A DNA stretch of 64,000 bases from Streptomyces guryensis. Its GTDB lineage: Bacteria; Actinomycetota; Actinomycetes; Streptomycetales; Streptomycetaceae. Both the position numbers and the translations under genes were made by a program. Shown one piece after another: positions 1 to 7,294 of the stretch; position 1 is the first letter of the stretch; every line of letters starts with the position of its first letter. The stretch spans positions 310,001 through 374,000 of the forward strand of contig NZ_JAJSBI010000007.1 in assembly GCF_021261325.1 (NCBI RefSeq), written 5' to 3'. The notes under the pieces were generated by a model, which was not told the DNA's origin, made no database searches, and saw only the letters and a program-made list of their open reading frames with translations.

Positions 1-697
1 CCGCCACGTCCCGCAAGGTCGCGCGGGCCACGGCGGCGATTTCACCCGTGAGCCGGTCGATCTCGCCCACCGCCTGGCCGGTGCGTCGCCGCAGCGTGCG
101 CGAGATCTCCTTCAAACGGCGTCCCGCGGACCGGCTGCGGTCACGGAAGCGGGTGCGCCTGGCTGCCCCGGACGCCTTGATCCGCCGCACCAGCCGGCCC
201 AGCTTGCGTATCCCGTGGTCGAGCAGATCGGCGTCCGTGGGGTGGTCGATATCGGCTTCCATCACGGTCGTGTCGATGCGCAGCTTGCGGCACCGCAGCA
301 GCTTGTCCTCGACCAGCTTGCCCAGCAGGGTGTCGTTCAGCTCTTCCGCCGTCTGCGCTCCGCCGCGGCGCACGAGCTTGATCAGCGTGGTCGGGTGCGG
401 CATCGGGGAGGCCAGCGGGATGCGGCAGAACCGGCGCCAGCTCAACGAGTCCGCGACCTCACGGCACAGGGTCTCGTAACCCAGCTGGTAGCGGTGCTTG
501 AGATACAGCAGCCGCAGCAGCGTCTCCACCGGCACCGAGGGCCGCCCCAGCCGCTCGGCGAACACCGCCCGCCACGGGGCGATGAATCGCTCGTCGTCCA
601 AGAACGCATCGACCAGGGCCAGTTCGGCGGGTAACTGCCGAGCATGCTCCGGCAGCATCTCCCACCAGGCGTCCTGCACTGCCGCGACACGCAACAC
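1..697 (-). CDS. ISNCY/IS5-like transposase (DUF772), cut by window start
   Basis: Transposase whose 3' end lies outside the window. From a GTG at 697 (an in-frame ATG at 658 is an alternative) the protein begins with a WWEMLPEHARQLP stretch, then the DUF772 N-terminal helix domain with RPSVPVETLLRLLYLKHRY, and continues into the start of the DDE catalytic region (RIDTTVMEADIDHPTD, the first D of the triad). It is the common actinobacterial ISNCY/IS5-type transposase; the subfamily is not fixed. Its upstream end lies directly against a DNA ligase fragment whose reading frame stops within a few bases of the element, so the insertion probably interrupted that gene. Completeness cannot be judged from the window. 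Confidence 0.8.
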   Translation of the reverse strand, partial: MLRVAAVQDAWWEMLPEHARQLPAELALVDAFLDDERFIAPWRAVFAERLGRPSVPVETLLRLLYLKHRYQLGYETLCREVADSLSWRRFCRIPLASPMPHPTTLIKLVRRGGAQTAEELNDTLLGKLVEDKLLRCRKLRIDTTVMEADIDHPTDADLLDHGIRKLGRLVRRIKASGAARRTRFRDRSRSAGRRLKEISRTLRRRTGQAVGEIDRLTGEIAAVARATLRDVA

Positions 698-814
698 CGC
701 CCCACCCCCGGCCGCAACGACCCGCTTCCACTGTTGCCGTCATGACGCGGCCCTCACCAGCTCTACCCAGAGGACAACCCAGAGGCAGCCCCGGACTTCT
801 TCAGGGGCAAGTAG

Positions 815-1000
815 CTAGGTGATGGTGGCGCCGTCGATCTCGACCGGTTCCAGGACGGCGCGCGTGGCGATGATGCCGGTGCGGCCGACGTTCCACTCCA
901 CTTCGAGCAGCCGGGTGATCTTCTCGACGGCGTGCAGCTTGTAGGCGATCGCCCAGCGCGGAGCCCGCGTTCCGGATCTTGCCGTAGTCACCCGAGTCTG
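815..1000 (-). pseudogene. NAD+-dependent DNA ligase (LigA-type) remnant
   Basis: A minus-strand frame reads RAPRWAIAYKLHAVEKITRL, then EWNVGRTGIIATRAVLEPVE and IDGATIT before a TAG at 817-815. This matches the adenylation-to-OB junction of NAD+-dependent ligases (the PRWAIAYK and VGRTG..PVAVLEPV segments). Only about 60 residues survive: the downstream part is replaced by the insertion sequence and nothing recognisable lies upstream of about position 1000. The stop codon is formed at or near the insertion junction. It is a fragment of a second, accessory LigA-type gene, not a functional ligase. Confidence 0.75.
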
Positions 1001-1140
1001 ACTGGGAGGAAAGGATGCCCGAACCCCAGCGAAGGGGTGCTTGTGGAGGTCCTACAGTGGCTTCCGTTCGACTCTCCGATCGGTCGAACGCGTGGTCGGG
1101 AGCCCAGCTCCGGGCTCGTTGCTGGGCCGGTGACAACCCC

Positions 1141-1280
1141 GTCGGTGGACAGCCGGTGGACAGACGCCTTTGGACAGTGCATCACGGGGTGTCATGGGTC
1201 AACCTGTCGCACGTGCTCTGATCAGGAAAAACGTCACCACGCAGCACGACGAGGTACCAGGCAACACGAACGCTCATGGT
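1141..1280 (+). repeat. Right-arm flank of attachment site copy 1
   Basis: About 140 bp directly upstream of the tRNA fragment is shared with copies 2 and 3. It holds two GGTGGAC boxes at 1144-1150 and 1155-1161 (11-bp period), then conserved blocks GGACAGTGCATCAC, GTCAACC and GCTCTGATCAGGAAAAACG. The box pair begins 137 bp before the core, the same distance as in copies 2 and 3. Arm-type binding sites for an integrase would look like this; that role is inference. Confidence 0.6.
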
Positions 1281-1324
1281 CTCGTAATGCGTAGGTCTCG
1301 GGTTCGAATCCCGAAGGCGGCTCC
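1281..1324 (+). repeat. tRNA-Thr(CGT) 3'-half, att-like core copy 1
   Basis: Contains the CGT anticodon loop (CTCGTAA), the 3' anticodon strand TGCGT, variable bases, the T arm (TCGGG/TTCGAAT/CCCGA) and the 3' acceptor strand AGGCGGC followed by TCC. The preceding bases (GCTCATGGT) cannot pair as the 5' anticodon strand, and no GCCGCCT acceptor start is nearby. It is therefore a fragment, as left when an element integrates into the 3' end of a tRNA gene, and not an expressed tRNA. Confidence 0.85.
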
Positions 1325-1635
1325 ATGGTGAATCCCAGGTTGGGCCTCTGACCTGGGGTTTCTTGTTTCGGGTGACCTTGGAATCCGGGTTAATCGGACA
1401 CTCGTGGTCTACGCATCGCAATGCGTAGGTCTGAGGTTGGCGGCCCGTGACTGTTTCGGTTTGCAGGGCTGTGAACTGGCCTTTTGTTGACTGCCGCCGT
1501 CTGCTCGGCGCGACGCGGTGGCCATTTGGTGGCCAAGCGTGTAGCGGCCGTGCAGATGGGTCCCCAGCCCGCCTTGCAGCCGCAGGTGTGCATGCACCGC
1601 AGGGTTATGCCATCCGGACAATCCCATGATCAGCC
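1325..1635 (+). repeat. Left-arm flank of attachment site copy 1
   Basis: About 310 bp repeated after copies 2 and 4. In order: a CCCAGGT...ACCTGGG hairpin with TTTCTTGTTT, the block GTGACCTTGGAATCCGG, a partial copy of the core (ATGCGTAGGTCT at 1421, exactly 134 bp after the same hexamer in the core), then a GGTGGCC pair at 1517 and 1528 (11-bp period), and the block CATCCGGACAATCCCA. No convincing gene is seen in it. It is interpreted as the conserved left end of a family of integrative elements. Confidence 0.6.
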
Positions 1636-1760
1636 TGGCGAGACCACGGGGCAGGACCTTGAAGGCCAGCAGGGCGTGTAGCAGTGCCTGAACGCGGGGG
1701 TCGGTGAAGCGCAGGCCGGGGATATCGGCCCTGTCGTCGTCGCTGCTTCCATCTCCGTCG
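1636..1760 (-). pseudogene. Unidentified protein fragment
   Basis: The minus strand reads LRFTDPRVQALLHALLAFKV followed by LPRG, then runs into the conserved arm sequence. The run looks like a piece of a real protein (amphipathic, no low-complexity bias) but it has no start and its end is cut by the arm repeat. No family is assigned. Confidence 0.25.
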
Positions 1761-1814
1761 AAACCCCGAGCCTGGGTGTGCTGGCCATGCCGCCAGACAT
1801 TTATGAAAGCCAGA

Positions 1815-1850
1815 TTGAAGATCTCAACTGTGAAAGCTAGCTTTCTAATC
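1815..1850 (+). promoter_or_regulatory. Promoter and palindromic operator of the marR-MFS operon
   Basis: TTGAAG (1815-1820) and TAGCTT (1838-1843) are 17 bp apart, a good sigma-70-type pair that places transcription start about at the ATG (1851), so the mRNA is probably leaderless. A perfect 14-bp palindrome, GAAAGCTAGCTTTC (1832-1845), covers the -10 element. MarR proteins usually repress from such palindromes, so this is the likely autoregulatory operator. Confidence 0.6.
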
Positions 1851-2288
1851 ATGGTGGATGATCTGGATGTGGGCGTGGTTGCCTCGGAGTTGCAGGCGAG
1901 CCTTGGTCTGTTCGTACGGCGGCTTCGCCAGCCGGTCCAGGGTGAGCTCACGCTTCCGGAGGTGTCGGCCCTGTCGCGCCTGGAGCGGGCAGGGCCGGCC
2001 ACGACGAGCGATCTGGCCAGGGCTGAACAGATCACCCCGCAGGCGATGGGCATGACGCTGGCCGGGCTCGATGAGCGCGGCTTGGTGGAGCGCCGCCCCG
2101 ATCCCGCTGACGGTCGGCGGGTGGTCATGTCGGTGACCCCTGCCGGGCGGCGGGCGCTGAGGGACAGGCGCAGTGCCCGGGCGGATCAGCTGGCGAAGGC
2201 GCTCGCTGACGGGGGGTTCACCCCTGCCGAGTTGGAAGTCCTCAGGGCGGCAGCGCCGTTGATCGAACGGCTGGGCGAGGGGCTGTGA
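1851..2288 (+). CDS. MarR-family transcriptional regulator
   Basis: A 145-residue winged-helix repressor. The central part shows the usual MarR layout: a dimerisation helix, LTLPEVSALSRLERAGPAT, a recognition region (ARAEQITPQAMGMTLAGL), then the wing with RRPDPADGRRVVMSVTPAGR. The ATG at 1851 is chosen because it follows the promoter and operator directly; an upstream extension would run through that palindrome. Its stop overlaps the start of the efflux pump (TGATG), so the two are translationally coupled and it probably controls the pump in response to a small-molecule ligand, which cannot be named from sequence. Confidence 0.85.
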   Translation: MVDDLDVGVVASELQASLGLFVRRLRQPVQGELTLPEVSALSRLERAGPATTSDLARAEQITPQAMGMTLAGLDERGLVERRPDPADGRRVVMSVTPAGRRALRDRRSARADQLAKALADGGFTPAELEVLRAAAPLIERLGEGL

Positions 2289-3739
2289 TGGCGAGTTCAA
2301 GCTCACCGCGGCGTTCGCTGGTGCTGGCGATCTGCTGCCTGAGCGTGTTTGTCGTCGGCATCGACATGACGATCGTGAACGTGGCCCTGCCGGTGATCCA
2401 GCGCAGCCTGCACGCCTCGGTCAGCGGTCTGCAGTGGACTATCGACGCCTACACGCTGGTCATTGCCTGCCTGTTGATGCTGTCCGGATCGCTGGCCGAC
2501 CGGTTCGGCCGCCGCCGGGCGTTCCAGACGGGGCTGGTCCTGTTCTCGGCAGGCTCGCTGCTGTGCTCACTGGCGCCGGGCCTGGGCTGGCTTATCGCCT
2601 TCCGCGCCCTGCAGGCGGCCGGGGGCTCGTTGCTGAACCCGGTGGCTATGTCGATCATCGTCAGCGTCTTCCCGGATCAAAAGGACCGGGCGCGCGCGGT
2701 GGGCGTGTGGGGTTCGATCGCCGGGCTGAGTCTGGCGGCCGGGCCGGTCCTGGGCGGGTTGCTGGTCAACGGCCTTGGCTGGCGGTCCATCTTCTGGATA
2801 AACGTACCGGTGGGGGTTGCCGCGATCGCGTTGGCCCGGCGCTTCGTTCCCGAGTCCAGGGCCGCGAGTGCCCGTCGCCTGGACCCTGTCGGCCAGGTGC
2901 TGGTCGCCATGCTGCTCGCCTCGACCACCGCCGCGATCATCGAGGGAGGGCGGCTGGGATGGGGCTCCGGGCTGATCACAGCGCTGTTCGTGGTCGCGGC
3001 GGTAAGCGCGGTGGCGCTGGTTGCTGCGCAGACACGTCGCCGTGAACCCTTGATCGACATGCGGTTCTTCCGCAGCGCGCCGTTCTCCGGGGCGATGCTC
3101 ATCGCGGTGGCCGCCTCCGCCGTGCTCGGCGGCTTCCTGTTCCTCAACACCCTCTATCTGCAGAACGTTCGCGGCGACAGCGCGCTGGGCGCGGGGGAGC
3201 GGACGATCCCGATGGCCGTCGCGCTCGCAGTGTTCGCCACGGTGTCCGGCCGGCTCGTCGCGGCGAAGGGCCCTCGGCTGCCTCTCGTGCTGGCCGGGAC
3301 GCTGCAGGCGATCGGGGCATTGATGTTCCTGCGGCTCGAGGCCCATACCCCGCTCTGGTACATCATCGTTGGCTACGTCGTCGTCGGTGCCGGTTCCGGG
3401 TTGGTAGCCGGGCCAGTCACCAACACCGCGGTGTCGGGGATGCCGGCCGACCAGGCGGGCGTGGCCGGGGCGCTCGCCTCCACCAGCCGCCAGTTCGGCG
3501 CAGCCATAGGCGTCGCCGTGACCGGATCGATCATCGCCGCCGGAGCCGGTGCCGACATCGTGACCGCCAGCCACGCCGCCTGGGCCGTCATCGCCGGCTG
3601 CGCCGCCGTCGTGCTGCTGGCCGGTCTCGCCTCAACCAGCCCATGGGCGATGGAGACCGCGCGGCGCAACGGCGACCGGCTCACCGTGCCCCGGCCGCAG
3701 GAGGCGGAGCGCGCCGACGCCCGGACCTCAGGACTCTGA
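2288..3739 (+). CDS. MFS drug efflux transporter, DHA2 (EmrB/QacA) family
   Basis: Integral membrane proton antiporter of 483 residues, the usual size for 14-helix DHA2 exporters. Family motifs are clear: VGIDMTIVNVALPVIQ in helix 1, motif A as LADRFGRRRAF after helix 2, and motif C-like AAGPVLGGLLV in helix 5. The start overlaps the marR stop codon, so it is the second gene of a two-gene operon and likely the repressor's target. It probably exports hydrophobic or cationic toxic compounds; the substrate is unknown. The C-terminal tail after about residue 455 is hydrophilic and cytoplasmic. Confidence 0.88.
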   Translation: MASSSSPRRSLVLAICCLSVFVVGIDMTIVNVALPVIQRSLHASVSGLQWTIDAYTLVIACLLMLSGSLADRFGRRRAFQTGLVLFSAGSLLCSLAPGLGWLIAFRALQAAGGSLLNPVAMSIIVSVFPDQKDRARAVGVWGSIAGLSLAAGPVLGGLLVNGLGWRSIFWINVPVGVAAIALARRFVPESRAASARRLDPVGQVLVAMLLASTTAAIIEGGRLGWGSGLITALFVVAAVSAVALVAAQTRRREPLIDMRFFRSAPFSGAMLIAVAASAVLGGFLFLNTLYLQNVRGDSALGAGERTIPMAVALAVFATVSGRLVAAKGPRLPLVLAGTLQAIGALMFLRLEAHTPLWYIIVGYVVVGAGSGLVAGPVTNTAVSGMPADQAGVAGALASTSRQFGAAIGVAVTGSIIAAGAGADIVTASHAAWAVIAGCAAVVLLAGLASTSPWAMETARRNGDRLTVPRPQEAERADARTSGL

Positions 3740-3842
3740 CAGCCTCCGTGACAGCGGGCGGTCATGATCGTCGCCGACGCCACATCACCAGCCGAAGGGC
3801 GTCCAGCGTGAGGCCGGATCCACCAACTCCCAGGAGACGATC

Positions 3843-4361
3843 GTGAATGACATTGCCGGGCTTGCGCCTACGTCACCGCATCCATCAACGGTCAGGCGTG
3901 GCGCTCCGCGTGGTATCCGCCTCCTGGCCCACCGCCGGGGTACGCCGCACGGCGCGGAGGCGGTGTGCGTCGTCGGCCATCGGATCGTCGTGATCAGCCC
4001 GGATGGTCAGCGGTGGGGCCTGCCCGGCGGTCGCTCCGAGCGGCATGAGCGGTGGGCCGACACGATGCGCCGCGAGGTCGGTGAGGGGGCCCGTGCCGAG
4101 GTGATGGGCCGCCGGCTCCTCGGGTTCAGCCGGGGCGTCTGCGTGTACGGCCCGCAAAAGGGGCTGGTGCTGGGCCGGTCGATGCGGCGAGCCGAGGTGC
4201 GTCTGGCGCCGTGGGACCCGCGCTTCGAGATGGCCCGCCGCCGTCTCCTGCCGGCCCAGGAGGCGTTCCAGTCCCTGACCATCCCCGACGGTCTTGGTCC
4301 CTTCTATCGTCGGCTGTTCGCCGAAGCGGCCATCTCTCGCCCCGACAGGCACGGACTTTGA
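3843..4361 (+). CDS. NUDIX-domain protein with a degenerate NUDIX box
   Basis: A 172-residue protein with GTG start preceded by AGGAGA. The NUDIX box is recognisable (GGRSERHERWADTMRREVGE), giving G-x5-E-x7-RE, but the canonical REuxEExGu ending reads REVGEGARA: the last metal-binding glutamate is Gly and the conserved glycine is Arg. NUDIX enzymes need these residues for Mg2+ binding and pyrophosphate cleavage, so activity may be reduced or lost. It stands alone, about 100 bp after the efflux gene and tail to tail with phoU. A housekeeping phosphohydrolase or a ligand-binding pseudo-enzyme are both possible. Confidence 0.7.
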   Translation: MNDIAGLAPTSPHPSTVRRGAPRGIRLLAHRRGTPHGAEAVCVVGHRIVVISPDGQRWGLPGGRSERHERWADTMRREVGEGARAEVMGRRLLGFSRGVCVYGPQKGLVLGRSMRRAEVRLAPWDPRFEMARRRLLPAQEAFQSLTIPDGLGPFYRRLFAEAAISRPDRHGL

Positions 4362-4428
4362 TGACCAGATCGCCGGGCGACGATCGAACCGGACGGCGGT
4401 CAGTTCGTCGACACAGTCGGCTGTTTGG

Positions 4429-5115
4429 TCACGTGGTCACGCGCGAGTTGGTGGCCACCTCGTCCGCGTGCTCGCCCGTGACCAGGTAGACGACACGGCG
4501 CGCGATGGAGACGGCGTGGTCGGCGAAGCGCTCGTAGTAGCGGCCGGCCAGGGTGACGTTGACGGTCGTCTCCACGCCGTGGTGCCAGCGGTCGTCCATC
4601 AGGTGGTGGAAGATCATGCGGTGCAGCTCGTCCATCCGGTCGTCGTCCCGCTCCAACTGCCGTGCGGCGTCGACGTCGTGGGTGATCAGCACCTCGGCGG
4701 CCTGTGCCATCAGGCGCTGCGCGAGCTGGCCCATCTCCAGGATCGTGCGGCGCAGATCCTTTGGCACGGCGTGCTCGGGATGCCGCCGGCGGGCCAGCGT
4801 GGCCACATGCTGGGCCAGGACACCGCAGCGCTCCAGGTCTGCGCTCATCCGCAGGGAGGTGACCACCACCCGCAGGTCGGTGGCGACCGGCTGCTGCCGC
4901 GCCAGCACTGCGATTGCCCGGTTCTCCAGATCTCGCTGCAGCTCATCGACCTGGTCTTCGGTGGCGATTACGCTGTCCGCAAGCTGGAGATCAGTGTCCA
5001 GCAGGGCGCCGGTGGCGCGGCCCATGGCCGAACCGACCAGGTTCGCCATGTCCACCAGACCGTTGCTGATCGATTCCAGCTCCTCGTGATACGCCGCCCG
5101 CATCTGATCTATCAT
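4429..5115 (-). CDS. phoU: Phosphate signalling regulator PhoU
   Basis: A 228-residue all-helical PhoU protein, which links the Pst phosphate transporter to the PhoR-PhoP two-component system and represses the Pho response when phosphate is plentiful. Both PhoU repeats are present, each with the metal-binding helix pattern: VTSLRMSADLERCGVLAQHV and VNVTLAGRYYERFADHAVSI. The ATG at 5115 is chosen; 5103 (MRAAYHEEL) is equally likely. No pst or phoR genes are adjacent, so it is probably an accessory second copy carried by the island. Confidence 0.85.
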   Translation of the reverse strand: MIDQMRAAYHEELESISNGLVDMANLVGSAMGRATGALLDTDLQLADSVIATEDQVDELQRDLENRAIAVLARQQPVATDLRVVVTSLRMSADLERCGVLAQHVATLARRRHPEHAVPKDLRRTILEMGQLAQRLMAQAAEVLITHDVDAARQLERDDDRMDELHRMIFHHLMDDRWHHGVETTVNVTLAGRYYERFADHAVSIARRVVYLVTGEHADEVATNSRVTT

Positions 5116-5163
5116 CCCGTTCGCAGCCCGTCTCCACCAGCTGCCCACCCTCCCACACCCCGC

Positions 5164-5530
5164 TCACCCGGCTACTGCGTAGCCGGGCACGGACGGCCAC
5201 CGAACGGTCAGCACAACCGACTCTTCCTCCGCGAACCATGAGTGGTCGACCCCGCGCCCCCACCCGACGTAGTCGCCCTGCTGATCGAGAAGAACGTTGC
5301 GGCCGGGAAGTTCGACGCGGAAGCAGCCGCTGATGAGGACCAGGAGGGCTGTGCGTTCCTCGCCCTTGACCCACTGCAGTCGCTCATCGCCGCGGGGGTG
5401 GACCCCCCCATTTGATCTCCACAGTCTCGCTGTGACGCGGATCGCCCACATCCTTGAAGTGCCCGAGGAGCCATCCCCGGTCCAGTGCCGCATCCTTGCC
5501 CGCGTTGCCCACGTACACGCTGTCGTTCAC
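5164..5530 (-). pseudogene. Cupin-like protein, frameshifted in a G7 tract
   Basis: Two minus-strand frames together encode one protein of about 120 residues. From GTG at 5530 the first reads VNDSVYVGNAGKDAALDRGW and on to SETVEIKWG; the second continues VHPRGDERLQWVKGEERTAL and ends VPGYAVAG. The join is a run of seven G on the minus strand (5403-5409); six would restore the frame. The second part has a cupin-type beta-barrel pattern with a late GVDHSW histidine. Similar actinobacterial proteins are often labelled signal peptidase I, which the sequence does not support. It is either a pseudogene or a homopolymer sequencing error. Confidence 0.65.
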
Positions 5531-5566
5531 GTGGGCGGACTCTAGTGCCCTTCGGGCAGGCGGGGC

Positions 5567-6269
5567 TCAGACTTCCTGGGGATCGGCTGTCTCGTCTGCG
5601 TTCGGTTGGTGGGCGCGGGCGACCAAGTAGAGGTCGGCCAGCAGGACGAGGGCGACGCGGTGAGGCTGCGGCTCCGCGTCGGCGAGATCATGGAGCTCGT
5701 CGTTGCGCAAATTCATGCCGCGCGCACCATCGGTCAGCAGCAGCCGCAGGAAATCCTGCCAATCAGGGTCGAGCTCGGCCTCGGTCATGCGGTCGATGAG
5801 TGTGCCGAGCAGGCTGGCTCCTCCGCGGGTATCGCCCTGAGCGACACGGACAACGGGAACGTCCTGCTGCCGGAGCAGTTCGCGCAGCAGCCCTTCGACC
5901 CGGGGCAGCGCCCGAGAGTAGGCGGCGGTGTATTCCTGCCGCCAGTAGTGAAGCAGTGCGAAGGTCAGTCTGCGGGCACGGCCGGTCGGCACCACCGGGG
6001 GATGGGTGAGCAGCTCGACGAGCGTTAACTCGTCGGGATCGAAGGGTTCGCCGATCTGGTCCAGCGCTGCCGCAACGCACAGTCCTGCCAGTTCCATGGA
6101 CACCAGCCGCCACTGCGCTGCGTGATGCGCCAGCGGATCCACGGCTGCTGGCGCAACCGGGACCGGCCCCACCGGGTTGATCCGCACGGTGGAGACGACG
6201 GAGAGGAAGACTGAGGTCTGGGCGATGCGTTGGGCGGCGTTCTGGGCGTCGGCGGAGGTGCCAGCCGGA
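5567..6269 (-). pseudogene. C-terminal fragment of an unidentified helical protein
   Basis: An open frame ending at 5567 encodes about 220 residues of helical, leucine-rich protein: LAGLCVAAALDQIGEPFDPD, LLREL repeats, then GARGMNLRNDELHDLA near the end. The NLRNxxxH signature resembles the C-terminus of DUF4209/HEPN-like proteins, where R and H are conserved, but this is only a resemblance. No credible start is seen: upstream the frame runs into a broken serine recombinase on the same strand. Most likely a 5'-truncated gene fused to the recombinase remnant by deletion. Confidence 0.45.
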
Positions 6270-6815
6270 GAGGGGACAGCAGCCAGTGTCCTTGCGGGCG
6301 GCGGAGACCTCGCGTAGGGCCGCGTTCCAGCCCGCCTTCCAGGCTGTTGGCGACGAGACGGTTGTCCGGATGGACCGCGAGATAGTGGCATTTGGCCAAG
6401 TCGGCGCGGTGCTGGGCGCGTTGGAGGTGGGTGGAGCGGCGCCGGTTGGCCTCGGCGGCTTGGGCGGCGAGGCGGTCGGTGACTTTCAGGGCGGCTTCGA
6501 CGGCGAGCTGGGTCAGCTCGTCCAATAGCAGGGTGGCGATGGTCAGTTCGATGCCGGGGATGCGCTGGCAGACCTTGCCGCCGTTTTGGATGGCGTGGGT
6601 CATGCACCGGTAGTCGGAGACTTCGCGGCCTTGCCGCAGGTGAGAGGCGATGGTCATGCGCCTGCCGCAGCGGCCGCAGATCACCAGGCCCTGCAGCACC
6701 GCGGGCCCTGCCCGCGGTGCGGTCGCGGTCCGCTCCAGGCCGCGGGAGGCGGCCTGAGCGGCGAGTGCGGTCTGGTTCCTGTGTGTCCGCGAATTGGCTC
6801 TTTGCTTTTTCTTTC
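6270..6815 (-). pseudogene. Large serine recombinase, C-terminal remnant
   Basis: The minus strand carries the zinc-ribbon and coiled-coil part of a large serine integrase/recombinase: LQGLVICGRCGRRMTIASHL with its CGRC pair, a second cysteine (DYRCMTHA), then RAQHRADLAKCHYLAVHPDN typical of the long helix. The frame shifts after NRLVANSLE (one extra base; the other frame continues AGWNAALREVSAARKD). The N-terminal catalytic resolvase domain is missing. This was the mobility gene of an earlier phage or element and cannot function now. Confidence 0.7.
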
Positions 6816-7294
6816 ACTACCCATGGGCCCAATATCGGCCACGCCTAACTGGGTGTATACGTTTGGATAAAGGCATGGTTTGCCATCATTTCTGATCTCA
6901 TGCAAGTGTGGGCCGGAGGAAGGCTCTGAAGCCGTTTCGCGGCGCCTTCGACTGCAGATGCCGCGCTCCTACGTCTCGATCATTTGCTATTGGATATTAG
7001 CGATGGGATCATTAGGGTCATCATGAGATGAATTGCCCGGCACAGAATTCGCATAAGTGATCGAACTGCGGGGTGATGCGGCCACCTGGTTCCAGGTGTG
7101 ACACGGCGGGCTGCTAGGGGGTTCGCGCAGGTCCGTTCCCATAGATGCTAATTCGCCCTATTTGGCTACGCGCGGGCATGGCTGAATCTCGCCCTTTGGT
7201 GTCGTGTATGTCATTGACCAGCTGTGATGCGGGCGGTTCTGATGAGGCGGCCGTAAGGGCGGGGTAAGAGCTGTGTGAACGGTTGGGGTGGGGG
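6816..7294. other. Intergenic region upstream of the LamG/RHS locus
   Basis: No gene recognised. Part of it (about 6960-7060) is clearly less G+C rich than its surroundings. A weak promoter-like pair, TTGACC at 7214 and TCTGAT at 7238, lies upstream of the LamG gene; support is slight. Confidence 0.3.

Noticed and set aside
1182..1421. Minus-strand frame across the tRNA fragment encoding SRLRDSNPRPTHYE
   Set aside because: This is the well-known antisense reading of tRNA T-arm sequence. The same peptide appears opposite the other cores and is not a gene.
1447..1629. Short plus-strand frame in the conserved left arm
   Set aside because: Not conserved in reading frame between copies 1, 2 and 4, while nucleotide blocks are; the arm is better read as DNA sites.
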